This document shows, in pieces, positions 1 to 8,500 of a stretch of 64,000 nucleotides of DNA (positions within the stretch are counted from its first letter, which is position 1; every line of letters starts with the position of its first letter). Under the pieces are notes generated by a model. That model saw only the letters and a program-made list of their open reading frames with translations, did no database searches and was not told the DNA's origin. A program made the position numbers and the translations under genes. The DNA comes from Ascidia mentula (lineage: Eukaryota > Chordata > Ascidiacea > Phlebobranchia > Ascidiidae), in the NCBI GenBank assembly GCA_947561715.1, contig OX387197.1, positions 13,885,001 to 13,949,000 of the forward strand, given 5' to 3'.

Positions 1-377
1 ATGTTGAAATAGGTGCACTTTTATTTTAGAGATTATTGCAAATGTCTAAAATCTGCACTCCTCCTGGTGATAATTGCAAAACCCGACTTCAACTGAAGAA
101 TATTAAAAGTTTCTCTTGCAGTTAAAGATATAAAGAATCCAGTATTTCGGACGAATTTTTTTGCATCAAATCCAAACAGTCAAACATTGCTAAACTCCGA
201 CTCCATTCACTCGTGGACTTCGGTTTCTGTACAACTCTGACGCTAACGCGAGGCCATCCAAGAATATGTTTGAATTTTTCGACGTTGGGACCAGTTTGAT
301 TGTCCAAGTTTTGACACCAAAAAGCATAAAATTTGACTTTGCAGAAAAAGCAACCTTCGGGTCACAGACCGGCGCCA

Positions 378-596
378 TTTATTGCAACACCATTTCAATA
401 ATGCATGACAAAGCAAATAACACATGTGTATGAAAAAGTCATTCAAAATCGTAGGTAACTAAGTAGCTTTCAGGGAACTTTTGTGATGGGTCTTCTATAC
501 TTTGACGTGAAAGGTCTAAAAACCTTCCAAAAAGGCCCAAAACAATCTTTACATGGTCATCCACTGTCATGAAAAAGGCCTGCCAGTTTGGGTTTC
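378..596 (-). other. Minus-strand terminal-exon-like segment with poly(A) signal
   Basis: Reading the minus strand from about 620, a pyrimidine-rich tract ends in a TTTTTCAG acceptor at 597-598. A frame then runs open from 596 to a TGA at 439-441, giving about 52 residues beginning NPNWQAFFMTVDDH and ending ESYLVTYDFE. An AATAAA signal follows at 378-383 on the minus strand. This is the layout of a last exon with its 3' UTR. The frame needs phase 1 input, and I found no upstream exon in the unit that supplies it, so it may be a captured gene 3' end. The family is not recognised. Equivalent stop-codon ends lie at 5990, 11542, 17084, 22637, 28216, 33782, 39347, 44898, 49520, 55069 and 60634. 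The frame stays open in every copy, with a few amino acid changes such as V to A in unit 6 and Q to L in units 8 and 12. Confidence 0.3.
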
Positions 597-725
597 CTGA
601 AAAACAACAACAAAGCATTGACATTAGTACAACTGGAATAATCAATGCACACAGCAGTCGGATCATTCCATGTTGAATCACCAAAAAATGACCTTCTATA
701 CCCTTACACTTAAAAAGTACAGTGG

Positions 726-1126
726 CACAGTCACACATGCCAAATTTTGTTTTTAAAGGTGATATTGCAAGGAAATTAAATATACCCCCTCCAACTGTTT
801 GATAAGTTTCAGTTATGAGATGGACCTAAAAATTGAACATCTGATAACCCCCGCACCACGCCCGACAAGGTGTATTTCGGGGTCATAAAAAAGATCAATA
901 GGTCATTGCAATAAGGAAACAAAAAGTTAAAAACTAATTACAGATATAGGATCTGTGTTCAATTCCTTTTCAACCAACACCAATGTTATCAAAATTAACC
1001 CAGTAGTTTTCAAAATACAGGGGTTTAAAAATCCCAATTTCGACCAAAAAGGAAAGTTTGAGAGAAAGTTTGATAACTCCCAAACTACTTTTCACATTGG
1101 ACTGAAATTTGGCATGTGTGGCTGTG
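726..1126. repeat. 22-nt inverted repeat enclosing AT-rich spacer
   Basis: The left arm at 726-747 reads CACAGTCACACATGCC followed by AAATTT. The right arm at 1105-1126 is its reverse complement with one mismatch. The arms are 357 nt apart. They could be two oppositely oriented insertions of one dispersed repeat or the ends of a small fold-back element. No target-site duplication is evident. The enclosed DNA shows no convincing gene; the 76-codon plus-strand frame at 955-1185 has no splice or initiation context I trust. Confidence 0.5.
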
Positions 1127-1463
1127 TACTCACCCAAAACAGATTACAATGTCTCATAATATGCGTTATGGCTTTGCAGCTTTAAAAAATACCTAAAACC
1201 GTAAAAATGAAAATGTTTTGCCATGTTTTGTTAAACTTTGCATAGTTTCTCTACCTATAGATGTTTATAAGATTTCCTACAGGATGTTTTGTATCTAGTG
1301 TTCTCATTTATTCTGTATGTTTGCAGTCATCTTCCGCATTTGCAAACATTTTAGTAGGGCTTTTTATTGATTGTATTGTTACGAGAGTGATAGTTAAACA
1401 TTTACTTTTAATATAAATCTCATTGCCAGCAATTTTCGGACAAACATACTATCGGCACTATGT
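1127..1463. other. Non-coding AT-rich spacer
   Basis: No gene is supported here on either strand. On the minus strand there is an AATAAA (plus-strand TTTATT at 1363-1368), about 100 nt past the stop of the weak minus-strand candidate gene at 1464. On the minus strand there is also a strong donor-like GTGAGT near 1131. Confidence 0.5.
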
Positions 1464-2326
1464 TTATCGAAAACATACAGTTTCGAAGCATTCAATGCAT
1501 GGAAGGTAATCATGCAGCAAATGTCCTTTCATAAGATGAGAAAGATCTTTCCTAGAAATTCACCAACAATGCAGCATGATTTTGAAAATTATATGACTTA
1601 TGCTGATGATCAGTTTTTCTCCAGACTGAAATCTCAAATCCGCAGTGTTAGAGCCAATCTGTTTTTATAATTGAGTGCACTTTTTTTAGTAGATCTTACA
1701 CGTCGTATAGATAAATGCAATTACTGCCAAAAACATTCTGTTGTCAAAGATATTACCTTACCGTTGTCTCAGTATTTCATTGTCACTGCGGCACACCATA
1801 AAACCACTTGAACACAAAATATGGCTGCATTTCATTGAGTTAAAACATTTTCAATCTAATTTCCTTTCAAAAGTTTACCATTAAGGCACAGAGTATGACT
1901 TTACGAACTATTCAAATCACAGTTGTGGGACTGTACTTGCGTCCAGCAGTACAGCAGTAGACTACTGCAGACTCCAGGCTCTTATTGGCGTGTGCAATCA
2001 AGCGTAACTTTGTGCGTTTTTTTTAACACACGCTTTAAGAAACTATAACGGGTGCATCACCTTCTGCGTCAATTTGCCTTCTTTTATCAGCAGTTGGGAT
2101 TACTGACTGATTTCATTTTTGAATCAATTAAATCCCCTGGATATTTCTTTTCATTTAATTATACTCTGCCACAGTAAGAACTGTCGAGCTTTGCCATTTT
2201 TTTCCATGTTTCTCTTGCTTACGCGCCACATGTTGGGATACCAAATAGAAAGTGGTCAAACCAAGCAGCAAACTTGATTACGAGATATAAACAAACACTT
2301 TGCCTGTGTGCACGCACAAAAATCAT
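1464..2326 (-). CDS. Candidate two-exon small gene, divergent from the main gene
   Basis: On the minus strand an exon runs from an ATG at 2326 down to 2223 and ends at a GTAAGC donor in phase 2. A second exon starts at 1551 after a TTTCTAG acceptor, joins in the matching phase, and stops with TAA at 1464. Together they give 63 residues, starting MIFVRAHRQS and including FAAWFDHFLFGIPTCGA and HLLHDYLPCIECFE. A minus-strand AATAAA lies at 1363-1368. A very good acceptor (pyrimidine tract ending CCCTCAG at 2336-2337) lies just upstream of the ATG, so the first exon may instead be internal. No family is recognised. Substitutions between copies look mostly amino-acid changing (two in unit 2, one in unit 6), which argues against strong constraint. 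Equivalent spans: 7015-7878, 12567-13429, 18110-18972, 23662-24525, 29232-30094, 34806-35667, 40372-41234, 45924-46786, 50545-51407, 56093-56954, 61657-62519. Confidence 0.25.
1954..1968. repeat. Short palindrome GCAGTAG-N-CTACTGC
   Basis: Two 7-nt arms flank a single centre base, which is A in unit 1 and G in the other units I read. It lies inside the intron of the minus-strand candidate and about 0.5 kb upstream of the main gene. It could be a dimeric protein-binding site, but nothing else supports that. Confidence 0.3.
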
Positions 2327-2339
2327 AAATGCAAACTGA

Positions 2340-2487
2340 GGGAAAGAAGAAACAAAGACAAGTCTATGACGTCACATTGCTCTCATTAATCCCATGGCAG
2401 CTGGCAGTCTAGTAAGCAATTTTTGCTACTTTTTTGTTGTTGATCGCTAAAGAAGTTTGAATTTTACGGAGTATTTTATCACTGGAA
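2340..2487 (+). promoter_or_regulatory. Putative promoter with perfect CRE palindrome
   Basis: TGACGTCA, the full consensus for CREB/ATF-type bZIP factors, lies at 2367-2374, 114 nt upstream of the main gene ATG. A CAGCTG E-box follows at 2398-2403. No TATA box is obvious. The CRE is unchanged in all twelve units, for example 7919-7926 in unit 2. It sits between the plus-strand ATG (2488) and the weak minus-strand ATG (2326), so it could be bidirectional. Promoter function is inferred from position and motif only. Confidence 0.45.
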
Positions 2488-5194
2488 ATGGCTTTATTTT
2501 GCTTCGGTACAGGTTTCTGCCTGTCAGTAAAAAGGTGAGAGATTTGCATACCGATGTTTTAATTGCTGTGCTTGTAATATTATAGGGGACTTTTATTTGT
2601 ATGACATATTGAGTTGATACGCAAATTGTTGGCCCCTTTAATTTCAAGCAGTTTCGTGCTCGAATAAGTATTGTCTTTTGCAGGGCTTGGAAAACCGTGT
2701 CGTTGCCTGTACTTGGAAAAGTAAGTCTCATATACCTAATGACTGTGGATTTTATCCCCGCAAAGGCCTTCAAATTTCTGTGAATACATAATGTTGTGTT
2801 CGTTACAACTTCACAAAAAATCTCAATGTAGCAAGTCATGCTCATTCTTGAGTCGTTCATATTTGAGGTTGCATGCCACCGACAACCCTGCTTATTGGTC
2901 ATTGTGAAACATCAGTTTCTGTTTTATTTTTTTAATTCGAATGGTTTATCTTTAGAAAACCAGGTTTGGAGGTGCGACTATCGCGACTGGTAGTGGTCTT
3001 CCCAAATGTCGTGTTATCGGTAAGCGTCGGGTGCAACATATCGCATGAACATTGTAAAATCACTATGACGTCGTTGTATAGATTTTAAGTTGGAGAACAC
3101 GGAAAGTTTTGGAAATCGGGAAGCCAGATGCAAGCGGAAGACTTCAAATGCACGTGGTAAGCTCGGAACGTAGCAAATATCGGTTAAATCAAATTGACTG
3201 AATTGAAGGCCGCATACCTGTGTTTCTATTAAAATATGTTTCGCCGGCGGGACATGCCCACTTTGTAGTCCTCTGGCGGCACAATATAAAGAGGACGTCA
3301 CAAAGGAAAGTTTTTCATAATTGTTTGTTGCTGTGTGCTCTGCAATGTACCAAATTAGAGGCCCATTAATGAGTCACCAGCCCTAGGAACTGTTTAAACA
3401 GAGGATTTTTGGATTTGATTGCCATGCAGGTGCTTATACCGAGTTTTGTTTTACAGGCCAGGTTGTATCGCAACGATGCGAAAATACACTCCACATCCCG
3501 GCGGTTTGGAAGCAACCTTTACCATTGAAGATCTCGATGGTGGTTTTCTTGCAGACCGGACGTGTATCCCGAAACCCGGCCAAGTTTATTACACCAGAGG
3601 TTTTCGGCGAGACAATTTTTGGGATCTTGTCGTTGATCATTAGGTCGCTGGGCCGATGTGGTGATGTTGAAAAAGCTGATTGTTGGGCACTAAAACCCGG
3701 TGACGGCCCACCAGTCGCTGTTTCTCTTCAAGACAACAACATCATTGACTCGGGGCGACATACAAAATTATCACCAAGCAAACTCGGCCGCTCCCCTATT
3801 ACAACAACCTGTTACCCATCTAGCGTAAAGGCTACCAAGTCTTCAGGGTACAAACAACTCAGTCCACGTGGTTTGATGGAAATCATCAATAGGGTTGGAA
3901 ACGACTCGAATAATGGCGTGGACGAAGATTACGTGCCATGTGGAGGTCCAACAGAAGCGGATTGGCTGGAGTATTACAAGGCAGAAAAAGCTGCGCAACG
4001 TTCTCACTCCATGCAAAATCTTCGTCCAAAAGTAAAGGAATTTCCTGATCGGTTGATGCACAGTCACAAAACAGTCGTTCATTTTATCAGGTACCTCGAT
4101 TGGGGAAACGTAAACAGCATGGCGACGTAACCGGCAAAACACTTGAGAATGGAAAGACTCCAAATATCTCCGTCACGTTCGGTAAGCCATAAGCATGGAG
4201 GATAATTGTTTGTGTTTTTGCGATGGTAATAAAATTGACCCATTAGCCGCCGTGTTGGCAAAGAACAAAATATAACGTCACCGGCGACCTACGGTAAGTT
4301 CGAAATTAGAGATAAGGAATAAAAGTGGAATGTACACTTGCTCAAAAATTTCGCTAACGGGCGCATATCGCTATTTCTATGAAAATCAGTTTCGGTGGTG
4401 GGAAATGCCCAACCGTGTAGACCTCTGTCACAATGGAATGAGTACGTCACAGAGCAAACCAGCAATGCATGGGGGTCAATTTGACGGTTGAATGAGCGCA
4501 TATGCGTGTGCTGTGTCATAGCGAACTTTAGGGTGTTTGGGGTAGTTTTAGTGGGGTTTTGGGCTATTTCAATCAGGTAGTACTTGGTGGTGGGAAACAA
4601 GCGGAAGAGTCGTCAGGTGCATTAGGGCACAGGGCCTTGTAAACAGGATTTCTGCAATTTAATACACATGTAGGTCCTAAAGTTTTAACCACTGTTTGAT
4701 ACTTTACAGGACAAGTTGTTTCGTCTCCAAATCGAAAACTCGGCCGCTCCCCGATTACAACCAGTTACACATATGGCGTGAAGACCACGGCGTCTAAACA
4801 CCTCAGTCCACGCAGTTTGATTGAAATCATCGACAGAGTCGGAAACGAGTCACTCAATGAGGCGGACGAAGATTACGTACCAGGCCAAGGTCCAACCGAA
4901 GAGGATTGGTTGGAATATTACAAGGCAGAAAAAGGTCTGCACTCCTCAAACAACAGAATCGTGGAGTTGCCGGAAAATAAGTCGATGTCAGAAGGTAATG
5001 GAGATGCGCAGAGTCGCACTGAAAGAAGTGTCCGTTTCAAGCTGCCTTCAGGACAAATTGTAAGCCCTTGCAAGTCTAATTCCCTTCTCGGCTATCATGT
5101 CCAGTTTGGCATTAACACGATGGGGAATGTGGTTGGGTCAAAACGCAAGAAGAGTTTTCTTCCAAAACCTTCTGCAAGGAAAAGCTTCTATTAG
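2488..5194 (+). CDS. Six-exon gene, unit 1; 432-aa protein with duplicated module
   Basis: Exons 2488-2534, 2684-2720, 2956-3019, 3457-4031, 4091-4181 and 4710-5194 have GT-AG borders and phases 2, 0, 1, 0 and 1. They total 1299 nt, or 432 codons plus TAG. The ATG is the first in frame, starting MALFCFGTGFCLSVK. Two 45-residue modules (184-228 and 303-347) share 34 residues, including LSPR, DEDYVP and DWLEYYKAEK. Each is preceded by KLGRSPITT and by an LGK...GQVVS segment (exons 2/3 and 5). A third GQIVS lies near the basic C terminus (GSKRKKSF). No signal peptide, membrane span or known domain is evident, and the family is not recognised. LSPR and RSPITT are possible proline-directed phosphosites. 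The 59-nt intron 4 is inferred because it restores frame and module homology; without it exon 4 would end at the TAA at 4128. Alleles G149, P240, S365. Confidence 0.65.
3211..3307 (+). promoter_or_regulatory. Intron 3 element with TATAAA and GACGTCAC, paralogous to intron 5
   Basis: This intron stretch matches 4362-4455 in intron 5 over most of its length. Shared parts include TTTCTAT, AAAAT, GTTTCG, GGGAAATGCCCA (GGGACATGCCCA in unit 1), CCTCTG and CGTCACA. Here it holds TATAAA at 3285-3290 and GACGTCAC at 3294-3301, so it could be an internal promoter driving transcripts that start before exon 4. Equally, it may simply be carried along by the internal duplication of the gene. Splice sites around it are intact. 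Confidence 0.4.
3476..3643 (+). other. Alternative-frame ORF inside exon 4 (55 codons)
   Basis: A second frame overlaps exon 4, from ATG 3476 to TAG 3641-3643. It reads MRKYTPHPGGLEATF and later IEDLDGGFLADRTC. It looks as protein-like as the main frame over this stretch, which has no counterpart in the paralogous exon 6. It is intact in all twelve units. The main frame is preferred because it runs 192 codons and joins the modules in phase. A product starting after the TATAAA at 3285 could use this frame, but there is no direct evidence. Confidence 0.2.
4032..4090 (+). other. Intron 4 (59 nt)
   Basis: Starts AAA|GTAAAG and ends TTTTATCAG|GTACC. Removing it joins ...NLRPK to VPRLGKRKQHG in phase 0 and bypasses the in-frame TAA at 4128-4130. 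The downstream sequence then resembles the LGK...GQVVS segment of exons 2 and 3. It is the shortest intron of the gene. The base at 4027, in the codon before the last codon of exon 4, is C, A or G in different units (P, Q or R at residue 240). Confidence 0.6.
4247..4293 (+). pseudogene. Decayed third copy of the short module exon, in intron 5
   Basis: A 47-nt stretch bounded by CCCATTAG and CG|GTAAGT resembles exon 5: CGTGTTGGCAAAGAACAAAA here against CGATTGGGGAAACGTAAACA there, and ACGTCACCGGCGA against ACGTAACCGGCAA. The first half matches exon 5 in one frame (RRVGK) and the second half in another (NVTGDL), so it carries a frameshift and is shorter. Spliced after exon 5 from its AG it meets TAA at once, so it is probably skipped or acts as a poison exon. 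It occurs in every unit except 9, where it is deleted. Confidence 0.5.
4362..4455 (+). promoter_or_regulatory. Intron 5 element paralogous to intron 3 element
   Basis: Counterpart of 3211-3307. It keeps TTTCTATGAAAAT, GTTTCGGTGGTGGGAAATG, CCTCTG and TACGTCAC but has lost the TATAAA. Both elements lie between an LGK-type short exon and a GQVVS exon. This supports duplication of a block made of short exon, intron and long exon. A regulatory role is speculative. Confidence 0.35.
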
Positions 5195-5316
5195 GAATTC
5201 AAAACGGGAAAATAGAAACCAACGTTTCCTCTTTACCTTTCTAATAGTGCCAAGGCAGTAGCAGCTATATGTCGATTCAATTGTTCAAAAAAAATTTCGC
5301 TCGATTTTGCAATGTG

Positions 5317-5322
5317 AATAAA
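5317..5322 (+). terminator. Poly(A) signal AATAAA of the main gene
   Basis: AATAAA lies 122 nt past the stop codon and is followed by a TG-rich stretch (TTAGTGTGTATTTTG), the usual arrangement of an animal poly(A) site. It is present in all eleven complete units. Confidence 0.6.
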
Positions 5323-5418
5323 TTAGTGTGTATTTTGCAAAGTCGTTTGAATCGATGCACTATAACAGTCAATCTCCGCTGACCTATAAGGGCAATTGCG
5401 ATATCCAAATTCAATCCT

Positions 5419-5474
5419 ACCTCTCTCCGGCTGGGATACACTGTAGAAAGGAGTTGAATCAATTGGAGAGAGGT
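5419..5474. repeat. 10-bp inverted repeat downstream of the poly(A) site
   Basis: ACCTCTCTCC at 5419-5428 and GGAGAGAGGT at 5465-5474 are perfect complements around a 36-nt loop. One arm is changed in unit 9, at about 44334. The rest of the unit end (5475-5551) and the next unit start hold no feature I can support. Confidence 0.4.
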
Positions 5475-5551
5475 GTGTAATAGACATGTATTGGACGACC
5501 CCGCAAAAAAAACAAGGTTTTAGGAGTCACGCGTGAAAGGTGGTTACTTTA

Positions 5552-8500
5552 ATGTTGAAATAGGTGCACTTTTTTTTTGGAGATTATTGCAAATGTCTAA
5601 AATCTGCACTCCTCCTGGTGATAATTGCAAAACTTGACTTCAACTGAAGAATATTAAAAGTTTCTCTTGCAGTTAAAGATATAAAGAATCCAGTATTTCG
5701 GACGAATTTTTTTGCATCAAATCCAAACAGTCAAACATTGCTAAACTCCGACTCCATTCACTCGTGGACTTCGGTTTCTGTACAACTCTGACGCTAACGC
5801 GAGGCCATCCAAGAATATGTTTGAATTTTTCGACGTTGGGACCAGTTTGATTGTCCAAGTTTTGACACCAAAAAGCATAAAATTTGACTTTGCAGAAAAA
5901 GCAACCTTCGGGTCACAGACCGGCGCCATTTATTGCAACACCATTTCAATAATGCATGACAAAGCAAATAACACATGTGTATGAAAAAGTCATTCAAAAT
6001 CGTAGGTAACTAAGTAGCTTTCAGGGAACTTTTGTGATGGGTCTTCTATACTTTGACGTGAAAGGTCTAAAAACCTTCCAAAAAGGCCCAAAACAATCTT
6101 TACATGGTCATCCACTGTCATGAAAAAGGCCTGCCAGTTTGGGTTTCCTGAAAAACAACAACAAAGCATTGACATTAGTACAACTGGAATAATCAATGCA
6201 CACAGCAGTCGGATCATTCCATGTTGAATCACCAAAAAATGACCTTCTATACCCTTACACTTAAAAAGTACAGTGGCACAGTCACACATGCCAAATTTTG
6301 TTTTTAAAGGTGATATTGCAAGGAAATTAAATATACCCCCTCCAACTGTTTGATAAGTTTCAGTTATGAGATGGACCTAAAAATTGAACATCTGATAACC
6401 CCCGCACCACGCCCGACAAGGTGTATTTCGGGGTCATAAAAAAGATCAATAGGTCATTGCAATAAGGAAACAAAAAGTTAAAAACTAATTACAGATATAG
6501 GATCTGTGTTCAATTCCTTTTCAACCAACACCAATGTTATCAAAATTAACCCAGTAGTTTTCAAAATACAGGGGTTTAAAAATCCCAATTTCGACCAAAA
6601 AGGAAAGTTTGAGAGAAAGTTTGATAACTCCCAAACTACTTTTCACATTGGACTGAAATTTGGCATGTGTGGCTGTGTACTCACCCAAAACAGATTACAA
6701 TGTCTCATAATATGCGTTATGGCTTTGCAGCTTTAAAAAATACCTAAAACCGTAAAAATGAAAATGTTTTGCCATGTTTTGTTAAACTTTGCATAGTTTC
6801 TCTACCTATAGATGTTTATAAGATTTCCTACAGGATGTTTTGTATCTAGTGTTCTCATTTATTCTGTATGTTTGCAGTCATCTTCCGCATTTGCAAACAT
6901 TTCAGTAGGGCTTTTTATTGATTGTATTGTTACGAGAGTGATAGTTAAACATTTACTTTTAATATAAATCTCATTGCCAGCAATTTTCGGACAAACATAC
7001 TATCGGCACTATGTTTATCGAAAACATACAGTTTCGAAGCATTCAATGCATGGAAGGTAATCATGCAGCAAATGTCCTTTCATAAGATGAGAAAGATCTT
7101 TCCTAGAAATTCACCAACAATGCAGCATGATTTTGAAAATTATATGACTTATGCTGATGATCAGTTTTTCTCCAGACTGAAATCTCAAATCCGCAGTGTT
7201 AGAGCCAATCTGTTTTTATAATTGAGTGCACTTTTTTTAGTAGATCTTACACGTCGTATAGATAAATGCAATTACTGCCAAAAACATTCTGTTGTCAAAG
7301 ATATTACCTTACCGTTGTCTCAGTATTTCATTGTCACTGCGGCACACCATAAAACCACTTGAACACAAAATATGGCTGCATTTCATTGAGTTAAAACATT
7401 TTCAATCTAATTTCCTTTCAAAAGTTTACCATTAAGGCACAGAGTATGACTTTACGAACTATTCAAATCACAGTTGTGGGACTGTACTTGCGTCCAGCAG
7501 TACAGCAGTAGGCTACTGCAGACTCCAGGCTCTTATTGGCGTGTGCAATCAAGCGTAACTTTGTGCGTTTTTTTTAACACACGCTTTAAGAAACTATAAC
7601 GGGTGCATCACCTTCTGCGTCAATTTGCCTTCTTTTATCAGCAGTTGGGATTACTGACTGATTTCATTTTTGAATCAATTAAATCCCCTGGATATTTCTT
7701 TTCATTTAATTATACTCTGCCACAGTAAGAACTGTCGAGCTTTGCCATTTTTTTTCCATGTTTCTCTTGCTTACGCGCCACATGTTGGGATACCAAATAG
7801 AAAGTGGTCAAACCAAGCAGCAAACTTGATTACGAGATATATACAAACACTTTGCCTGTGTGTACGCACAAAAATCATAAATGCAAACTGAGGGAAAGAA
7901 GAAACAAAGACAAGTCTATGACGTCACATTGCTCTCATTAATCCCATGGCAGCTGGCAGTCTAGTAAGCAATTTTTGCTACTTTTTTGTTGTTGATCGCT
8001 AAAGAAGTTTGAATTTTACGGAGTATTTTATCACTGGAAATGGCTTTATTTTGCTTCGGTACAGGTTTCTGCCTGTCAGTAAAAAGGTGAGAGATTTGCA
8101 TACCGATGTTTTAATTGCTGTGCTTGTAATATTATAGGGGACTTTTATTTGTATGACATATTGAGTTGATACGCAAATTGTTGGCCCCTTTAATTTCAAG
8201 CAGTTTCGTGCTCGAATAAGTATTGTCTTTTGCAGGGCTTGGAAAACCGTGTCGTTGCCTGTACTTGGAAAAGTAAGTCTCATATACCTAATGACTGTGG
8301 ATTTTAACCCCGCAAAGGCCTTCAAATTTCTGTGAATACATAATGTTGTGTTCGTTACAACTTCACAAAAAATCTCAATGTAGCAAGTCATGCTCATTCT
8401 TGAGTCGTTCATATTTGAGGTTGCATGCCACCGACAACCCTGCTTATTGGTCATTGTGAAACATCAGTTTCTGTTTTATTTTTTTAATTCGAATGGTTTA

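Larger units (their letters stand above)
1..5551. repeat. Repeat unit 1 (5551 nt)
   Basis: Reference copy for this annotation. Order along the unit: minus-strand exon-like segment with poly(A) signal (378-596); AT-rich spacer with inverted repeat (726-1126); weak minus-strand gene candidate (1464-2326); CRE-bearing promoter region (about 2340-2487); six-exon gene (2488-5194); poly(A) signal and hairpin (5317-5474). Haplotype P240, S365, without the 26-nt intron 3 segment. Confidence 0.95.

Noticed and set aside
122-378. Protein-like minus-strand frames near the unit start
   Set aside because: Two overlapping frames look equally good, there is no clear start or acceptor, and the longer one has a stop in units 7, 8, 11 and 12. 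The region is more simply 3' UTR or spacer.
955-1185. 76-codon plus-strand frame in the spacer
   Set aside because: It starts without an ATG in good context, has low-complexity composition, and is altered by indels in units 6, 7 and 11.
1981-2040. Possible stem from GCGTGT and ACACGC near 1988 and 2027
   Set aside because: The pairing is short and interrupted, and the T-run between the arms varies in length. There is no supporting context.
2447-2902. 151-codon minus-strand open frame
   Set aside because: It lies opposite exons 1 and 2 and intron 1-2 of the main gene, lacks splice or poly(A) context, and is broken in units 4, 7, 9 and 11.
3843-4163. 106-codon minus-strand frame
   Set aside because: It is the antisense shadow of exons 4 and 5, without independent signals.
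4289-4600. 103-codon minus-strand frame
   Set aside because: It lies opposite intron 5. Its conservation only reflects the near-identity of the units.
1-5551. Retroelement or virus-like element as the repeat unit
   Set aside because: No polymerase, integrase, capsid or transposase-like frame and no terminal repeats beyond the tandem arrangement were seen.
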